In this document: positions 21,966-33,805 of the stretch, piece by piece | How positions within the stretch are numbered: the stretch's first letter is position 1 | Layout of the letters: the number at the start of each line of letters is the position of its first letter | NCBI RefSeq assembly: GCF_049243985.1 | Contig: NC_135380.1 | Coordinates: 18,772,501-18,836,500, forward strand | DNA length: 64,000 nt | From: Paroedura picta | Taxonomy: Eukaryota > Chordata > Lepidosauria > Squamata > Gekkonidae | Direction of reading: 5' to 3' | Notes under the pieces: model-generated | Told to the model about the DNA's origin: nothing | The model's database searches: none | Seen by the model: the letters and a program-made list of their open reading frames with translations, nothing else | Position numbers and translations under genes: made by a program

Positions 21966-22859
21966 TTGGTATATGTTTTAATCAGTAGAGTATGAATCGA
22001 CCCTGACAAGTCCCTATTGCAATTCAGAATAAAACTCAGAAGTTGCTATAGCAATATGGACTGAGCTTACATTTATCAGTCCTCATTCAGCCAACAGCTA
22101 TACTCTGGATCACCCATTAACTATGTAGGCCTTAAAAAGCATGAGAGTTGGAATAGAATCCACCATGGCCCCACAACTCAAATGAAACAGCATTGAGCAG
22201 TTATCTGGTTTCATCTTCTGGTACCAACTGGCCAAACAGAATAGGTATCACAGGATTGCAAATGTCCGAGTCTCTTTCTCTACCAAACAGCCCCCAGAGA
22301 CTCCATGGTCCTCAAGTTTGAAGGCCACTGAGAGGTCCAGGAGACTCAGCAAGCACTCCCCTTATCCATTGGAAACCTCTGCAAACATGCTATGGAGATG
22401 CTGTGAGTTTGGATTCATATGATTATACCTTTTGCCTGTCTCACATGAAATAGGCCTGGAGCAAGCTGAGCCAAGCACACTCCACAGCCTGCCAAGCTGA
22501 CAGTTCTGCAGTGACAGGGATCATGGGAAATGGCACACTTGCTTGATGACACCCATTGTCATTGTTGCCCTCACCCAAGGCTGAGCGGAGCTAGCAACAA
22601 AGATGCCCCTTGGCTCAGCTACCTCCTGGCCCTTACTTCTAAATGGTACAATGGCTCAGCATTTGTTGAAACTTCCTGAATGGGACTCAAATGCCAGGAA
22701 ACAGCTCTGGCTACATGCCCATCAGGACTTAGAAGAGGTGAGCTCACTGCTAGCCAAAGGGAGGGGTGTCTATGAAATTTAGGTTTTGGCAGAGACAGAA
22801 AAAAGCAGTGAGCTGGCTGAAGCACCTTTGGGGTGCTCCCTGCAGATCTGACAATAGCA

Positions 22860-23125
22860 GATCTACTCAGGAGTAGTTTAAGGATTTGTAGGGCCCATAG
22901 CTCCAGAGCCAGTTTAAGGATTTGTGCGGTTGCAGAGGGAGCAGCCAGACTGGGGGCAAAGGGCATAGTGGAAAGGGGTGTCACTCCAAGTGTCCTTAAA
23001 GGGGAGGAAAGGGGGGAGGAGAGTGGTTGCAGCCCAGATTCATGGGGGGAAGGCACCACATGGGGCCCCTGGAAGCACAGGGCCCATAGTGCCCGCTACA
23101 TGGATAAACTGGCCCTGGATCTACT
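22860..23125. mobile_element. hAT-like MITE of 250 bp (element 22868-23117)
   Basis: The element begins CAGGAGTAGTTTAAGGATTTG and ends with GGATAAACTGGCCCTG. It is flanked by a perfect 8 bp duplication GATCTACT at 22860-22867 and 23118-23125. The start is partly duplicated inside it: a second AGTTTAAGGATTTG lies at 22911-22924. The interior is G-rich and codes for nothing I recognise. Confidence 0.7.
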
Positions 23126-24317
23126 GCATGCCCCTCTGCTGTGTTCTACTTCTGAACTTCTAAGCCAATCAAATACTCCAAAAACACCTCACTTTCCAGT
23201 GTTCCATCTGCCAAAGGGAACGGAATGAGGTTCACTCCACCCCTTGAATTTCTCCCCACTCATAGTATTATAAATATGTCAAATAATAAGGAAATAAATA
23301 TGCAAGGTATTTTATTTACTTTTACAATCTGAACAGAGACTTAAGGTCCTTGCTAAAAGATGTGATCAGTTAGCCCAAGGTTGATGGATCACCTTTTTAA
23401 TTGAATTCCTATATTTCAAGATATTTTTGTCATCTGACTGCTTTCCTAGATTTTAGTGTGGCTAACAGACAATAATGAGAAGTAGTTTATCTTCTGGAAT
23501 TAACATATATCCAACAGCTGGATTAATAATTCGCTCAGGCTTCTATCCTGGCTGACTTGTGGAACTAACTAAATTTTGCTAGCTGCTGAGCTGGCAGTTC
23601 TGGTTTAGGATTCCCTTCCCCCCCCCCTTACTCCGAAATACTGACTAGTTTGCTGCACTAAATGGAGGGGGGAGGGAAAGAAAGGTTCTCTGAAGCAAGC
23701 AATTATTTCAAGGGAGGCTCAGTTTCCTTGGTTACCAAGCATCAACCCAAGGCCTTTACAGTTCCTGTCAAGATCAGCCGTCCTCTTGGTTTTGTCCACT
23801 TCTCCACATCAGAGAAAGGTTCTTGCTCCCGGGCAGGCAGCCAGATGATGTAGAAATGAGTAAGCACTTTAAGATGTGGATCGTATTCTGGAAAGTCTGA
23901 GACCAAGTACAAAATCCGAGACAAAGAGGGAAAGCTCTCTTAAAATAGCTCCAGAAGGGGCTAAGCCTCCCTGAAGAATCTGAAAATATTGACAAAAAGG
24001 CATTATAATTCCGCACAAATCCTGCACAGTTGAATTTTGTAAGTTTCTGAAGCAGAATGTGGAATTGGTATCTTAGTGAGTTAAGACAAACTATCAGAAG
24101 TGGTTGAGCTTGATTAGGATCCTGTAGCAGAGAAACATCAGCATCCTCTCCAAATGACAGTTCCTGGGATTCTTTAATAGAAAGCCATGACAGACAGACT
24201 AATATGAAATGGAAACATAATGAAGACATATTTGAAATAGAAGCTTAATAGTTAAACAGTAGGGATTTTGCGAAAACACTTTTCAGAAAAGGCCTATTTT
24301 GCATTCTGATTAGGGAG
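23126..24317. other. No recognisable feature
   Basis: Intergenic. A 151-codon open frame on the minus strand (23774-24229) has no recognised homology and I do not treat it as a gene. Confidence 0.5.
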
Positions 24318-24592
24318 AAGAGAAAAGTTGGATTTTTATGCCCCACTTCTTATACCCAAAAGGAATCTCAGAGCAGCTTACAATTGCCTTCCCTTGCTTA
24401 CCCCATATCAGACACCCCGGGAGGGAGGTGGAGCTGAAAGACCCCTGAGAGAAATTGCTGGGTGAGCTCAAACAGGACTGCAGCTAGCCCAAGGTCGCCC
24501 AACTGGCTGCATGTGCAGGAGGAGCGGGGAATCAAACCCGGCTCTCCAGATTAGAGGCTGCCACTCTTCCACCACACCACGTCACCACGCTG
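24318..24592 (-). repeat. CORE-SINE (MIR-like), reverse orientation
   Basis: Reversed order of tail 'AGCAGCTTACAATTGCCTTC', the 'AGACACCCCGGGAGGGAGGT' block, the core 'CAAGGTCGCCCAACTGGCTG' and the head 'GGGAATCAAACCCGGCTCTC'. The ends are approximate. Confidence 0.75.
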
Positions 24593-25031
24593 CATCCCTT
24601 CAGACCCAGTACGCCCTTCCATGTAACTCACAAGCTTCCCAAACCGATTTAGCAAAATGACTTAGAATGAAGGAGGAGATTTATGTTTTCCAGGACAAAT
24701 TCCCAAACAGAAAAGATAGGTTCTGATCCATAAATAATTCATGAGGGATTGTGCTCCTGGCTCTTGAAATTAATTATGTGTAATTAATCTCAGTTGCTAA
24801 CACTCTTCCCAACTTCAAGTTTCATTTCAGCAGTATGTTTAGAGGGGGGGGGGGGACACCACTATTGCTGTGAGGCTCCCACCCCCCCCCCTTCCTGAGC
24901 AACCGTGCCTAAGCAAAAACACTATGATTGAAGGCTGCCTCGGGTTCAAATCTTCTCTCTACTGTGAAATCACTCTGAAGCCTCAGAAAAGCCTCTTTCT
25001 TCCCCAGACCCTCATTTGAAGTTACAGGAAG

Positions 25032-25388
25032 CAGTGGACCCCAACCTCTTTATCACCGGGGACCAGTCGACACTTGACAATTTTCCTGAGGCCCAGGAGG
25101 GGGGGGGTAGTCTTTTGCTGAGGGACGTCACTGCCACCTGAGCCTCTGCTCCACTTGCTTTCCCGCTGGCGCCCCTGACTTCCCGCTGCCCGTTGGGGGG
25201 CACTGCCAGCAGCAGCTGCACAGTGCCACACCGAGGGGGAGCCCCAGCCATGGCAGCCGCCGGAGAGCACCAAAGTGAGCCAGTGGCAGAGTGGCAGGCC
25301 CTGAGGCAGCAGCCGGGGAGGAGGACGAGGAGTACCAACTGATCCACGGACTGGGACCGGTCCCCGGACCGGGGGTTGGGGACCACTG
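25032..25388. mobile_element. Non-autonomous hAT transposon of 357 bp
   Basis: The ends CAGTGGACCCCAACCTC and GGTTGGGGACCACTG form terminal inverted repeats with a mismatch. The 'TTTATCACCGGGGACCAGTC' start and 'ACTGGGACCGGTCCCCGGAC' end are known to me from reptile and other amniote hAT elements. The interior is CpG-rich and includes C/G-rich runs. The 8 bp flanks are similar but not identical, so the target duplication is decayed. Confidence 0.75.
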
Positions 25389-26034
25389 CTGGAAAGGACA
25401 ATGAGGAAGGGGCTCCAGTTAAATAAGACTTGAGCTAATCAGCCACTCTCCTCTGACAGGTATTTGAAGCCTCAGTTTGGAAATGGGCAGTTTCCTTCCT
25501 TCCAAACAGAACTTGTATGTATGGGGATATTTTGGAGGGAGGGAATACCCATTCTTTCTAGGGTTGCTAAGGGGCCTGGAGGGAAAAATGTCCCTTTCAT
25601 AGAAGGTTAATATGTGCAAAGGGCAGCTAAATCTTTTAGTGGCATGGAAGTCAATACCATCACCCCGAAGCCTCTGCTAAAGGCCTTTTTCTTCAAGCCT
25701 CTTGGCAACCCAGAAAGGCCCGTGTGTGAACAGGATTCACAGAACTGGGTCTGGATGTAAATGGGGGAAGCTTCAAGAAAGCAGCAGAAGAAGAGAAAAC
25801 TGGGCCAACACGGGAGAAGGGAAAGAGACAGAGGGATTTAACCAGACCTGACATTATTCTCATGCAAATTAGTGTTTCCTTGAGCCAAGTGTACATTTTG
25901 TGTGCAGATAGGCAGGTTGTTCCAGCCCCATATGCAGCTATTGACACATTCTTTTGCTGTTGCTCAAACATGCATCTTCATTAGAGTGCTTGCCAGCTTG
26001 GGGCTCTCTCATCACCTAGATTGGTTGCTGGCCG

Positions 26035-26093
26035 GGGCTCACGGTAACTGTAGTCCACGGACATCTGGAGAGCCACAGTCTGGCCACCCCTGA
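26035..26093. mobile_element. Right half of a palindromic hAT MITE
   Basis: ACTGTAGTCCACGGACATCT followed by GGAGAGCCACAGTCTGG and CCACCCCTG matches the right arm of the MITE family with several differences. The left arm is missing; this is an older, truncated copy. Confidence 0.6.
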
Positions 26094-26099
26094 CCTAGA

Positions 26100-27486
26100 T
26101 GCTAGACCATGACTCCTTGCAGTTCAAAACAAGGAGCTTGTTCTTTTTGGCATCACCCTGTGGCCTCAAGGTGGCATCAATAATAACAACCCATGGTATA
26201 TTCGAAGCTAGTCATACATTGCTGGTTGCCAGATTTAACAGGACTTGGGGGGGGGGGGGAACAGGTCTGCTGCGGTTTGGAAGTGGTGGGTCCAGCAGGA
26301 ACTAATAAGGCAGCAAGACACATTGGGAGAACTCGCCAGCCAGCCACGCGGCACTGAATCGTTGGCTAAACAATCCGCTAATGAAGCAAGGGCAGGAATA
26401 CACTGTAGGCAAACAGGACAATGGGGCTTTAATCCTGGCAGGTCACAATGAGAGAAGAACACCAAGATGCCACTTCCTGCAGTCCTAGATGGCTCCCAGA
26501 TCAGGTAACTCAAGACCGTCTAACCACGGGCACCTTTGCAGACATCCCTGGCAAACCAACCAACCAACAGTTGAATTAGTGCACTGTTACTTGTCCCCAG
26601 TTGGCCTGCTTAATGAGGTTTTAGTGCACTCAACCTTGCTTAATATGTTAGTTAATAAAACAAAAGTAATTAATCAATGGCCCACACCCGAGGGGCTGGC
26701 TTGCTGATGTCCTATGCACTTTGAGTCAAGTTCAGATTTTTTTTTTTATCCTCTTCCTGCATAGGCTCAGTCATAAAGAAGATGCCCTCCGTGGTCCTGC
26801 AATCTCGATCCCTGGCCAAGCTGCCCAAACTACAGTGCAGAGGCAACCCAATGGCTCAGCTTGCTCCCCACCATGGAAGGTGGCTGGCATCCATTGCTGG
26901 GCAAGTCCCATTGTGAGGTAGGCACCATCTAAAGAGAAAGTATGCCTTGGCATGTGGAACTTTTTTCTTTTTTTGCTCACATGAAGCTTCATGCAGGCAC
27001 AGTAGAGGAAGCAAAACTCATACAGTTAATGAATGACAGTTTCTTTAACTGAGTAACAGCCCTTGGTCTTATGCTTAGTACTAATTAACACCCTCCATGG
27101 TTTTCAGACTACATTTACTCGTGGGTATTATTTTCTCTGCTTCAATTGAGGCCTTTCTTTAGTTTGTGACGTCTACTTGGCTCCTGCGAGGGCTTGATCT
27201 AGAAGGCTCTTGGCAATGCTGCCGATCCAGCCGGTGATTCAGAGGCACGGGTGTCCCTGCTTTGCATAGATAGCTCCACCTTTGAGAGAGATGATTGGCC
27301 CTTGCTGACCCCTGCTGGCTATAGGAATACTTCCCCTGCAATCTGAAGCCTTTTGCCTGACTAATGATGCACTGTCGGTGGACTCCCTAACTGTAGCTTA
27401 GTCACTGCCTGAATCTTCAGTCTGCTGTCAGTGCTCTGGTGGCTTATCTTGGACTTGGCTGGAACCTGCCTAGGTCTGAGAAGTGA
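26100..27486. other. No recognisable feature
   Basis: Intergenic. A G-run near 26248-26260 and a T-run near 26736 are the only simple tracts. Nothing else is recognised. Confidence 0.5.
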
Positions 27487-28010
27487 TGAGGGTTTTTACC
27501 TTTAAAGTCTTACGCGGTCTGGGCCCCGCGTATCTGAGGGACCGCCTCTCTGAATATGTTTCCCAGAGAGCTCTTCGACTGAGCAGTTGCAACCAGCTGA
27601 GGATCCCTGGCCCCAAGGACCTATGGCTGGACCTGGCAGCTGCCTGATGGGGTGAGCCCCTGAGCAAGATCAGGGGCCTGCTGGAACTTGCAAGGCCTGC
27701 AAAGGTCTGCAAGATGGAGCTCTTCCACCAGACCTGTGGTCGAGGCCAGCTAGACAGATAAATAGCTAGATCACAACTATAGCAATATCAGGCCTCTCTC
27801 CTGTCCCCTCTGCCCTCCTTTCCCCCCCTGCCCCCTCCCTATATGTTAACATCTGCTGGCTACAACCTGACTTCAATAACTAAAACTGATGCAATACTGC
27901 TGGATTGTGGTTCATGTAATTTTAATCTGGTTTTTATCTTATGTACTACTGTTTGACTGACTTTTTAATTCTATATATACCCCAAGATGGGTATGAATCA
28001 AGAAATCAAT
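27487..28010 (+). mobile_element. L2-type LINE 3' end fragment
   Basis: Translated on the plus strand the early part gives a decayed LINE ORF2 C-terminus: a GLGP-AYL-like segment, 'DRLSEYVSQRALR' and 'LRIPGPKDLW', followed by AT-rich 3' sequence 'TTTAATCTGGTTTTTATCTT' and a short AATCAATC repeat tail at 27999-28016. L2 elements end in such short repeats. The fragment is severely 5' truncated and its frame is not intact. Confidence 0.6.
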
Positions 28011-28014
28011 CAAT

Positions 28015-28240
28015 CAAAATGAAGAAGAGCTGTTATTTTCCTACCCTGCTCTTCACTACCCGAAGGAGTCCCAAAGTGACTTGCAATCGCCTTCCCTTTC
28101 CTCTCCCCACAACAGACACCCTGTGAGGTAGGTGGGGCTGAGAGAGCTCTGACAGAGCTGCTCTGAAAGAATAGCCCAAAATGAACTGTGCCTAGCCCAA
28201 GATTAGAGACTGCTGCTCTTTAACCGCTCCACTATGCTGA
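28015..28240 (-). repeat. CORE-SINE (MIR-like), reverse orientation
   Basis: Starts with the inverted tail 'GAAGAAGAGCTGTTATTTTC', then 'CTTGCAATCGCCTTCCCTTT', 'ACAACAGACACCCTGTGAGG' and the core region. The tRNA-like head at its right end is shortened. It abuts the LINE end to its left. Confidence 0.7.
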
Positions 28241-30061
28241 CATGATCTTCTCACACCCAGTTGGACCCAGTAGAACTGCCCCAGGGCTGTGCACTGCCCT
28301 TGGGCAGTATGGCCATTTAATTTAGAGGGAAATTTCCTGGTGGGCCAGCCAGGAAAAAGCAGAGCCAAGGCTCCAAGCTTCAGGCTCCTGGGCTTGGAGC
28401 ATTCAGGGCAATGAGTGGTGGTACCAGCTCTTCCCCTGCTCCTTCCTGTGCTGCTATTTTGCAGGGGTGGGCAAAGTGTAATCGGTGGCCAACCCCTGCA
28501 GCAATGGCTTGTAGATCAGCTTGAACAGCTCATCTGGGCTTGCTCCAGGGCCACTTCCCCCTTCCCTGTCCTCTCCTGACTTGCTGCCGTCCCAGGCCCT
28601 TGGCTGGAGAAGCAGCCCTGCACTTAATGGCTTGGCTGGCGTGCCACTTTTTGGTGCTCATGGCAGGGGCAGCAGATCACTGGATTGCAGGCCTGATCCC
28701 AGGGAAAGGATGCTGACTCCCACTCCCACTGTAAGGCAGTAAACTGCTCCACAGCCAGTAAGAGAGGACCCTTTCAGAAGCATGAATTATTCTGTCAGCA
28801 AAACCTTCTAATCTCTTAGTGGGTCCTCCTGGGACCATCATTACGGTTTTGGGCTCCCTGCCTGCCCGCATTAGATATTAGTTATGTGTGACCTGCCAAC
28901 CATGTTTTCATCGCTCTCTGCAGGGGGTCAAAGGATGCTGCCAATAATTACCGTCCCTCAAGAATGCAGTAGCCACCCTTGCTGCAGAATTGCATTAGGC
29001 TCTTCACATCCCCATTTGCCAAATCAACAAAGAACAGATCTCTCCGTCAGGGAGTGGGGTGATTCGGTGCCTCGAAAACTCCTTCCGCTTCCATTTTAAC
29101 AGGGATTTAAGCCAACGCTAATTTGAAAGTAGCCTGATACCAGCACTCATTGGAAACACTGACAGCCGGATTGTATCCATATTTATCAGGAAGCGAGCCC
29201 CACGGAATGCAATCAGGCTGATTCTCAAGCGTGTGCCTGCAGGAAAGCAGCTTTTAAAACCACACGGAGAAAAATACCAAACTGGAAAAGAATGGGAAGG
29301 AGTCACTGGGGACCGGAAAGAGGCAGTGTGCATTCCAGTGAATTACAGTGCGGACATTCATGGGATTATGCATGACCCTGGCGGTTCTGGCTTTTTCACT
29401 TTCCACCCCACCCTTTGCTCCATCACAAAAGGCTTGTTCAGTTCAGCGAGCACCCTGGAAATGCAGCGCTCCACCCAGGCCACATTTTCAGAGCAGACAA
29501 AGGTAGACTGTTTGCCACAGTCAGAAGGCAGCTGATCTGAGCATTTCCGACTTCTTGGGAGGGACCATGCATGGAGAAAGTTTGAGGGTCCGTCCCTGGC
29601 ATCTCCTGCTAAAAGAATATGGCAGCCAGTAATGTGAGGGAACTTTCCCCAAGACCCTGTAGAAAGCAGCTTCATGTGCACTCTGGACCTCATTAGGTTC
29701 TCATTTCCATGAATGGCATTAGGGGGCATGACAGATGGCAAAATGAAGGGAAGCCATGCATTTACTCGCTAGTCACATCCTGTTACTTCCTCTTCCTTAT
29801 TGTTCCTCACCCTGTCTGAGAATGGTACGCAAAAAGCCACAGGGGTGCTGTGCAATCACGTCTTTGCGCAAATTGTAATTTACTCAGAAACCGTAATTTA
29901 AAAAAATAACCCATCACTGAACACTGTTTTATTCAAAATAGAGCCACCATGGTATGGTGGTTAGTTGGGCTGAAAGCTGGATTGAAATCCTCCCCCCCCC
30001 CCCATCATAAAGCTCTCTTGGTGACTGTGAGGCTTCTGTGCTCATGGACATCTGAGGAGAA
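28241..30061. other. No recognisable feature
   Basis: Intergenic DNA of fairly high complexity, with no exon or repeat family recognised. The part at 28880-29750 is low in simple repeats; see findings. Confidence 0.45.
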
Positions 30062-30081
30062 TAGAAGAAGAAGAAGAAGTG

Positions 30082-30137
<56 letters not shown>

Positions 30138-30396
30138 TCTTATATGTTGTTTTCTCTACCCAAAGGAGTCTCAAAGCGGCTTACAGTCACTTTCCCTTTC
30201 CTCTCCCCACAACAGATGCCCTGTGAGGTGGGTGATGCTGAGAGAGCCCTGATATTACTGTTCAGTCAGAATAGCTCTATCAGTGCCATGGCAAGCCCAA
30301 GGTTACCCAGCTGGCTGCATGTGGGGGAGTGCAGAATCAAACCCAGCTCGCCAGATTAGAAGTCCGCACTCCTAACCACTGTACCACTTAGGCTGT
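30062..30396 (-). repeat. CORE-SINE, reverse, with expanded AGA/TAG microsatellite tail
   Basis: The SINE body 'CTCAAAGCGGCTTACAGTCA', 'ACAACAGATGCCCTGTGAGG', 'CAAGGTTACCCAGCTGGCTG' and 'GAATCAAACCCAGCTCGCC' runs in reverse to about 30396. Its 3' tail, at the left, has grown into (AGA)n at 30063-30079 and (GTA)n, about 18 units, at 30081-30134. Confidence 0.85.
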
Positions 30397-30669
30397 GGAC
30401 ACCTGCGTCCAGAGCCCATGTATATCTCCTTTCTGCCAGATCAATGAAATTCAACTGGGTGACCAGCTACATCAGCAGAAGAGAACTTCCATGCCTTCTT
30501 CCTCCTGCCGCAGGCAGACTAATTGGTCACCTTGATATGCTGCTTCTCAAGGGAAAGAGGACCAACTTTCCGGAATGGCACAAGGGGCCAATTCCTGTAG
30601 CGGGAAGGAGAAATGGGTGGAAATTAATTCCCTCTTTGGTTAAAAGTAGTATTTAGTGTGGAGATTATC

Positions 30670-30866
30670 CAGGGGTGGCTAACCTGGGGGCTCTTCAGAT
30701 GCCCGTGGACTACAATTACCATGAGTCCCTGCCAGCATGTCTATGGTTGCCAGCTCCTGGAGATCTGCGAGTGACAATATTCGGAGGGAGGGGACCCAAG
30801 CATGGCAGGGGCTCATGATAATTGTAGTCCATGGACACCTGGAGTATCACAGTTTGGCCAACCCTG
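30670..30866. mobile_element. Old palindromic hAT MITE copy with internal insertion
   Basis: Left arm 'CAGGGGTGGCTAACCTGGGG' and right arm 'TGTAGTCCATGGACACCTGG' with GGCCAACCCTGG end the family unit. The loop is replaced by about 60 bp of unrelated sequence (about 30743-30803, 'TTGCCAGCTCCTGGAGATCT'). Its divergence marks it as older than copies 1, 2 and 4. Confidence 0.65.
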
Positions 30867-33551
30867 GTTTTAGCAAGGTTGTTGCAATCTGTTGTAACTG
30901 CTGAAGAACTCCAAACCTTTGTTTGAATGAATTACTGCAATATTTGGCATTGCTTGCAGGAGCAGCTGTGCAGTCCAACTAGGCAGGAGTCACATATAAT
31001 TGCCAATTGTCTATTTCGGCCACTCATTTGTAATTTTATTCCTGCTGTGTTCCGGCTACTGCTCTTAAGGGGCCCTGGCCTCAGATGCACAGAGTCCCTG
31101 GCGCTCAGTGGGGAAGATGATTACCTTTCAGCACAGAGTCCTTTCCCATCTCTTTCATGAAGAAGTGCTCAAGGCTTGGGAGGAAATAAGCAAGGGCTGA
31201 GTGACATCACTTATCAGACCACCCTAACCCCAGCCAATGGGGTCAGCTCCTTTGCTTAGACACCCCCACCAGGGAAGGGAACACTGCACCAAAAGGCTCC
31301 CTCCCTGCTCGGCTATTATATATGCTCTTCCTTCAAGGGGAGAAAACAATTGCTTCTGCTCAACTTTCCTAGAAAATGCCAGGATACACTCTTTGGAAAT
31401 TCATCCAGGGGGAAATATATCTATATCTTTGCGCTTAAGCCATGCAGCACCTGTGCATTTGCCAACCCTACGAAATTGTATGGAATTAAAGAGAATGGCA
31501 GGCATTTCCTGTTCACCCAACCCATTGTAACAGGGAAAGCCAGTTCTCAAAATCTCAGAAATGTGCTCTGGGTGATCAACTCTGGATCGCCACCTCAGCT
31601 CTTTTATATATGAACTATAATTTGCTTGAGTTCCAGGGGGTGGTTGAGAGACACATGATATAACAATATGAAGCTTAGCAGGTCTGGGGCTGGCCAGAGC
31701 CAGAACTCCCTGAGCCCCATGTATGCTGGTGTGCATTCCTTAAGAGAAAGGCAGGATGCATAAGTAATAAATCATATCGTTCACAGCTGAGGCTGGCTGT
31801 GACTTGCCTGATGTGGGGTTATGGCTTAGAGGAAGAGAACATGCTTTGCGTCCTCATAGAGACCGTCTCCGATGTCACCTTTCGCCATTGGTCATCACCA
31901 TGAAGATAACTGTCAGAAGGCACAAGGCACAATCTTAATTTACAAACCAAGCAGCCCGAGTTTTATGAAACCAGAAACTGCTCCGGAATTTAAACTTTGG
32001 CACCAAGCACGTGTGGTCAGTCTACATAATCGTCCACCAGTGGCTAGACATATGGCAATCCTTTGCCCCTTTCATGATACCCAGGGCTTTCTGCATTGGA
32101 TGCATGATTTTTGATTATAGAGAAGTCTTTATGAGAACATGCACTCCATATGCAGATTTTTGAAATCCAGCCACACAGGATAACTTTTTAATGTAAACAG
32201 GTAAATGACATTTGAGTGCAGTTTTAATATACCTGCATTTGTGGTGATATGTGAACCTTTCATGACATCAATTACATTTTCACATTGATGTATTTCTCTT
32301 GATCGTGTTGCAAGCAGTCCTCAGATCTTACACTAATGGAAAATATGGTGTAGTTCACAAGATTATATTCCTCGATGTAGGTAGCTACTTTATGCCAGCT
32401 CCAGCTGGGGAAAGGGATACTTCCTTGTTACATTGCAATGGGTAAAAGACACAAGTATTGCAGAAAATCTCCTTGCAGTCCTACTTAACATTTACAACTT
32501 GTCCTTTAACAGGACATTCTTTTTTCCTAAAGGACACGCTGCCTTTTCTAAGTGACTATGAACAGCATTAGGTATTTCTTCAGGGGCGTATTTTTTCCCC
32601 AAGTAAAGGCCATGTTGATATTGTGATTTGTGAACACAACCTTTGGCCTCCTTAAAATGTGAACTGAGGATTCAAAGGACCTGAATCAGCACCTGGTTAG
32701 CCTGTCTAAAGGAAAAGCCTTGGTCCGCTTCTCAAAAGTTGGTCTCCTTCTTCTCTCCCCCATCATTAAAAACTAACTGAGGTCTGAATTGCAGCCCGGA
32801 GAATAGCTTCTTGGTTTTTTGTTTTTAAAAACTACCCCGACCCAATTCAATCCTGTGGGCACAGAGGCAACTCCTTACCTTGGCCTTTTAGAGTCTTTCA
32901 CCAGGGAACTTGTGATTTGTATCAAAATTAAATGAGCCTACAGATCTTGGTCCTTTGTGAAATTGTCTTCTCAACACCATCAATTATTTCCTTGCAACCA
33001 CTTCTACCATGTTCAGAGAAGCAGCTATAAAGAGCAAGCTTTTCTAACAAGTGCCCTCCAAAGTGAGATGAGGGAAAACCCTGAGAACTGATCTTAAGAA
33101 ATCCTAATTTGACATATATGGAATTCCCTCTTCTCGAACGCCCAAGGTCTGAGGATACAGCGTCTTAAGCTATTATGGTCAGACACAAATAAAGACCTAA
33201 CGATAATTATTGCTAAATTGCTAAATTTGCTTCAGTAGCTATAAAAATAAGGCAGGGCTGGACCAACCCTATTCCCTAATACTTTTACACTGGCTCAATA
33301 TAGAATCGTTCTTATTTCTTAGTTTTATCCATTTATGATTGATTTTATATGTGTAATCTTATGTTTTCTACTGGTTGGTCTATGACCGTAAATAAAATTG
33401 ATTGCATTCCCTCTTCTGCCTGGCTTAGCTCCCTTTGTACCTCCTCTTAATGAGACCCAGCAGTCTGCCATATTTATAACTGAGATCAAATTTAGTGTTA
33501 TCGTATCTGCACAAATGCATAATGGAGATGGGGAGACTGTGTGGCTCAATA
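30867..33551. other. No recognisable feature
   Basis: Intergenic AT-rich DNA. Short open frames of 70-111 codons occur on both strands but overlap each other and match no family I know. Confidence 0.5.
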
Positions 33552-33633
33552 GCCTATGGCCATACCACCCTGAACACGCCCGATCTCGTCTGATCTTGGA
33601 AGCTAAGCAGGGGCAGGCCTGGCTAGTACTTAG
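33552..33633 (+). pseudogene. 5S rRNA partial copy (5' 80 nt)
   Basis: The sequence from GCCTATGGCCATACCACCCT through GAACACGCCCGATCTCGTCT, GATCTTGGAAGCTAAGCAGG and GGCAGGCCTGGCTAGTACTT follows vertebrate 5S rRNA from its first base with only a few substitutions. It then breaks off at about 5S position 80, so the last third of the gene is absent. It is far closer to real 5S than the 5S-derived SINEs in this window. The A box is kept but the C-box region is cut, so I call it a pseudogene. Confidence 0.8.
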
Positions 33634-33805
33634 CTGATGTAGGATGCTTTTATTTCACCATTAATCCAAGGGTCTTAGGGTTCTATCCCCTCTTCTACTT
33701 TATCCTCACAGGCACCCTGAGAAGTAGGCTAGGCTGAGATTAACTAACCCATGATCCCACAGTGACTTTTATGACAGCAGGGAACTGAACCTGGGTCTCC
33801 AAGAT
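33634..33805 (-). repeat. Degenerate CORE-SINE, reverse orientation
   Basis: 'TATCCTCACAGGCACCCTGA' and 'GTAGGCTAGGCTGAGA' followed by 'GGGAACTGAACCTGGGTCTC' follow the reversed CORE-SINE order. It directly abuts the partial 5S copy. Confidence 0.55.

Noticed and set aside
23774-24229. 151-codon minus-strand open frame
   Set aside because: No recognised domain, isolated, no splice partners; length is within chance for this composition.
29929-30174. Poly-Tyr/poly-Ser frames
   Set aside because: Translation of a microsatellite from a SINE tail.
33552-33633. Functional 5S rRNA gene
   Set aside because: The last third of the gene is missing, including much of the internal control region.
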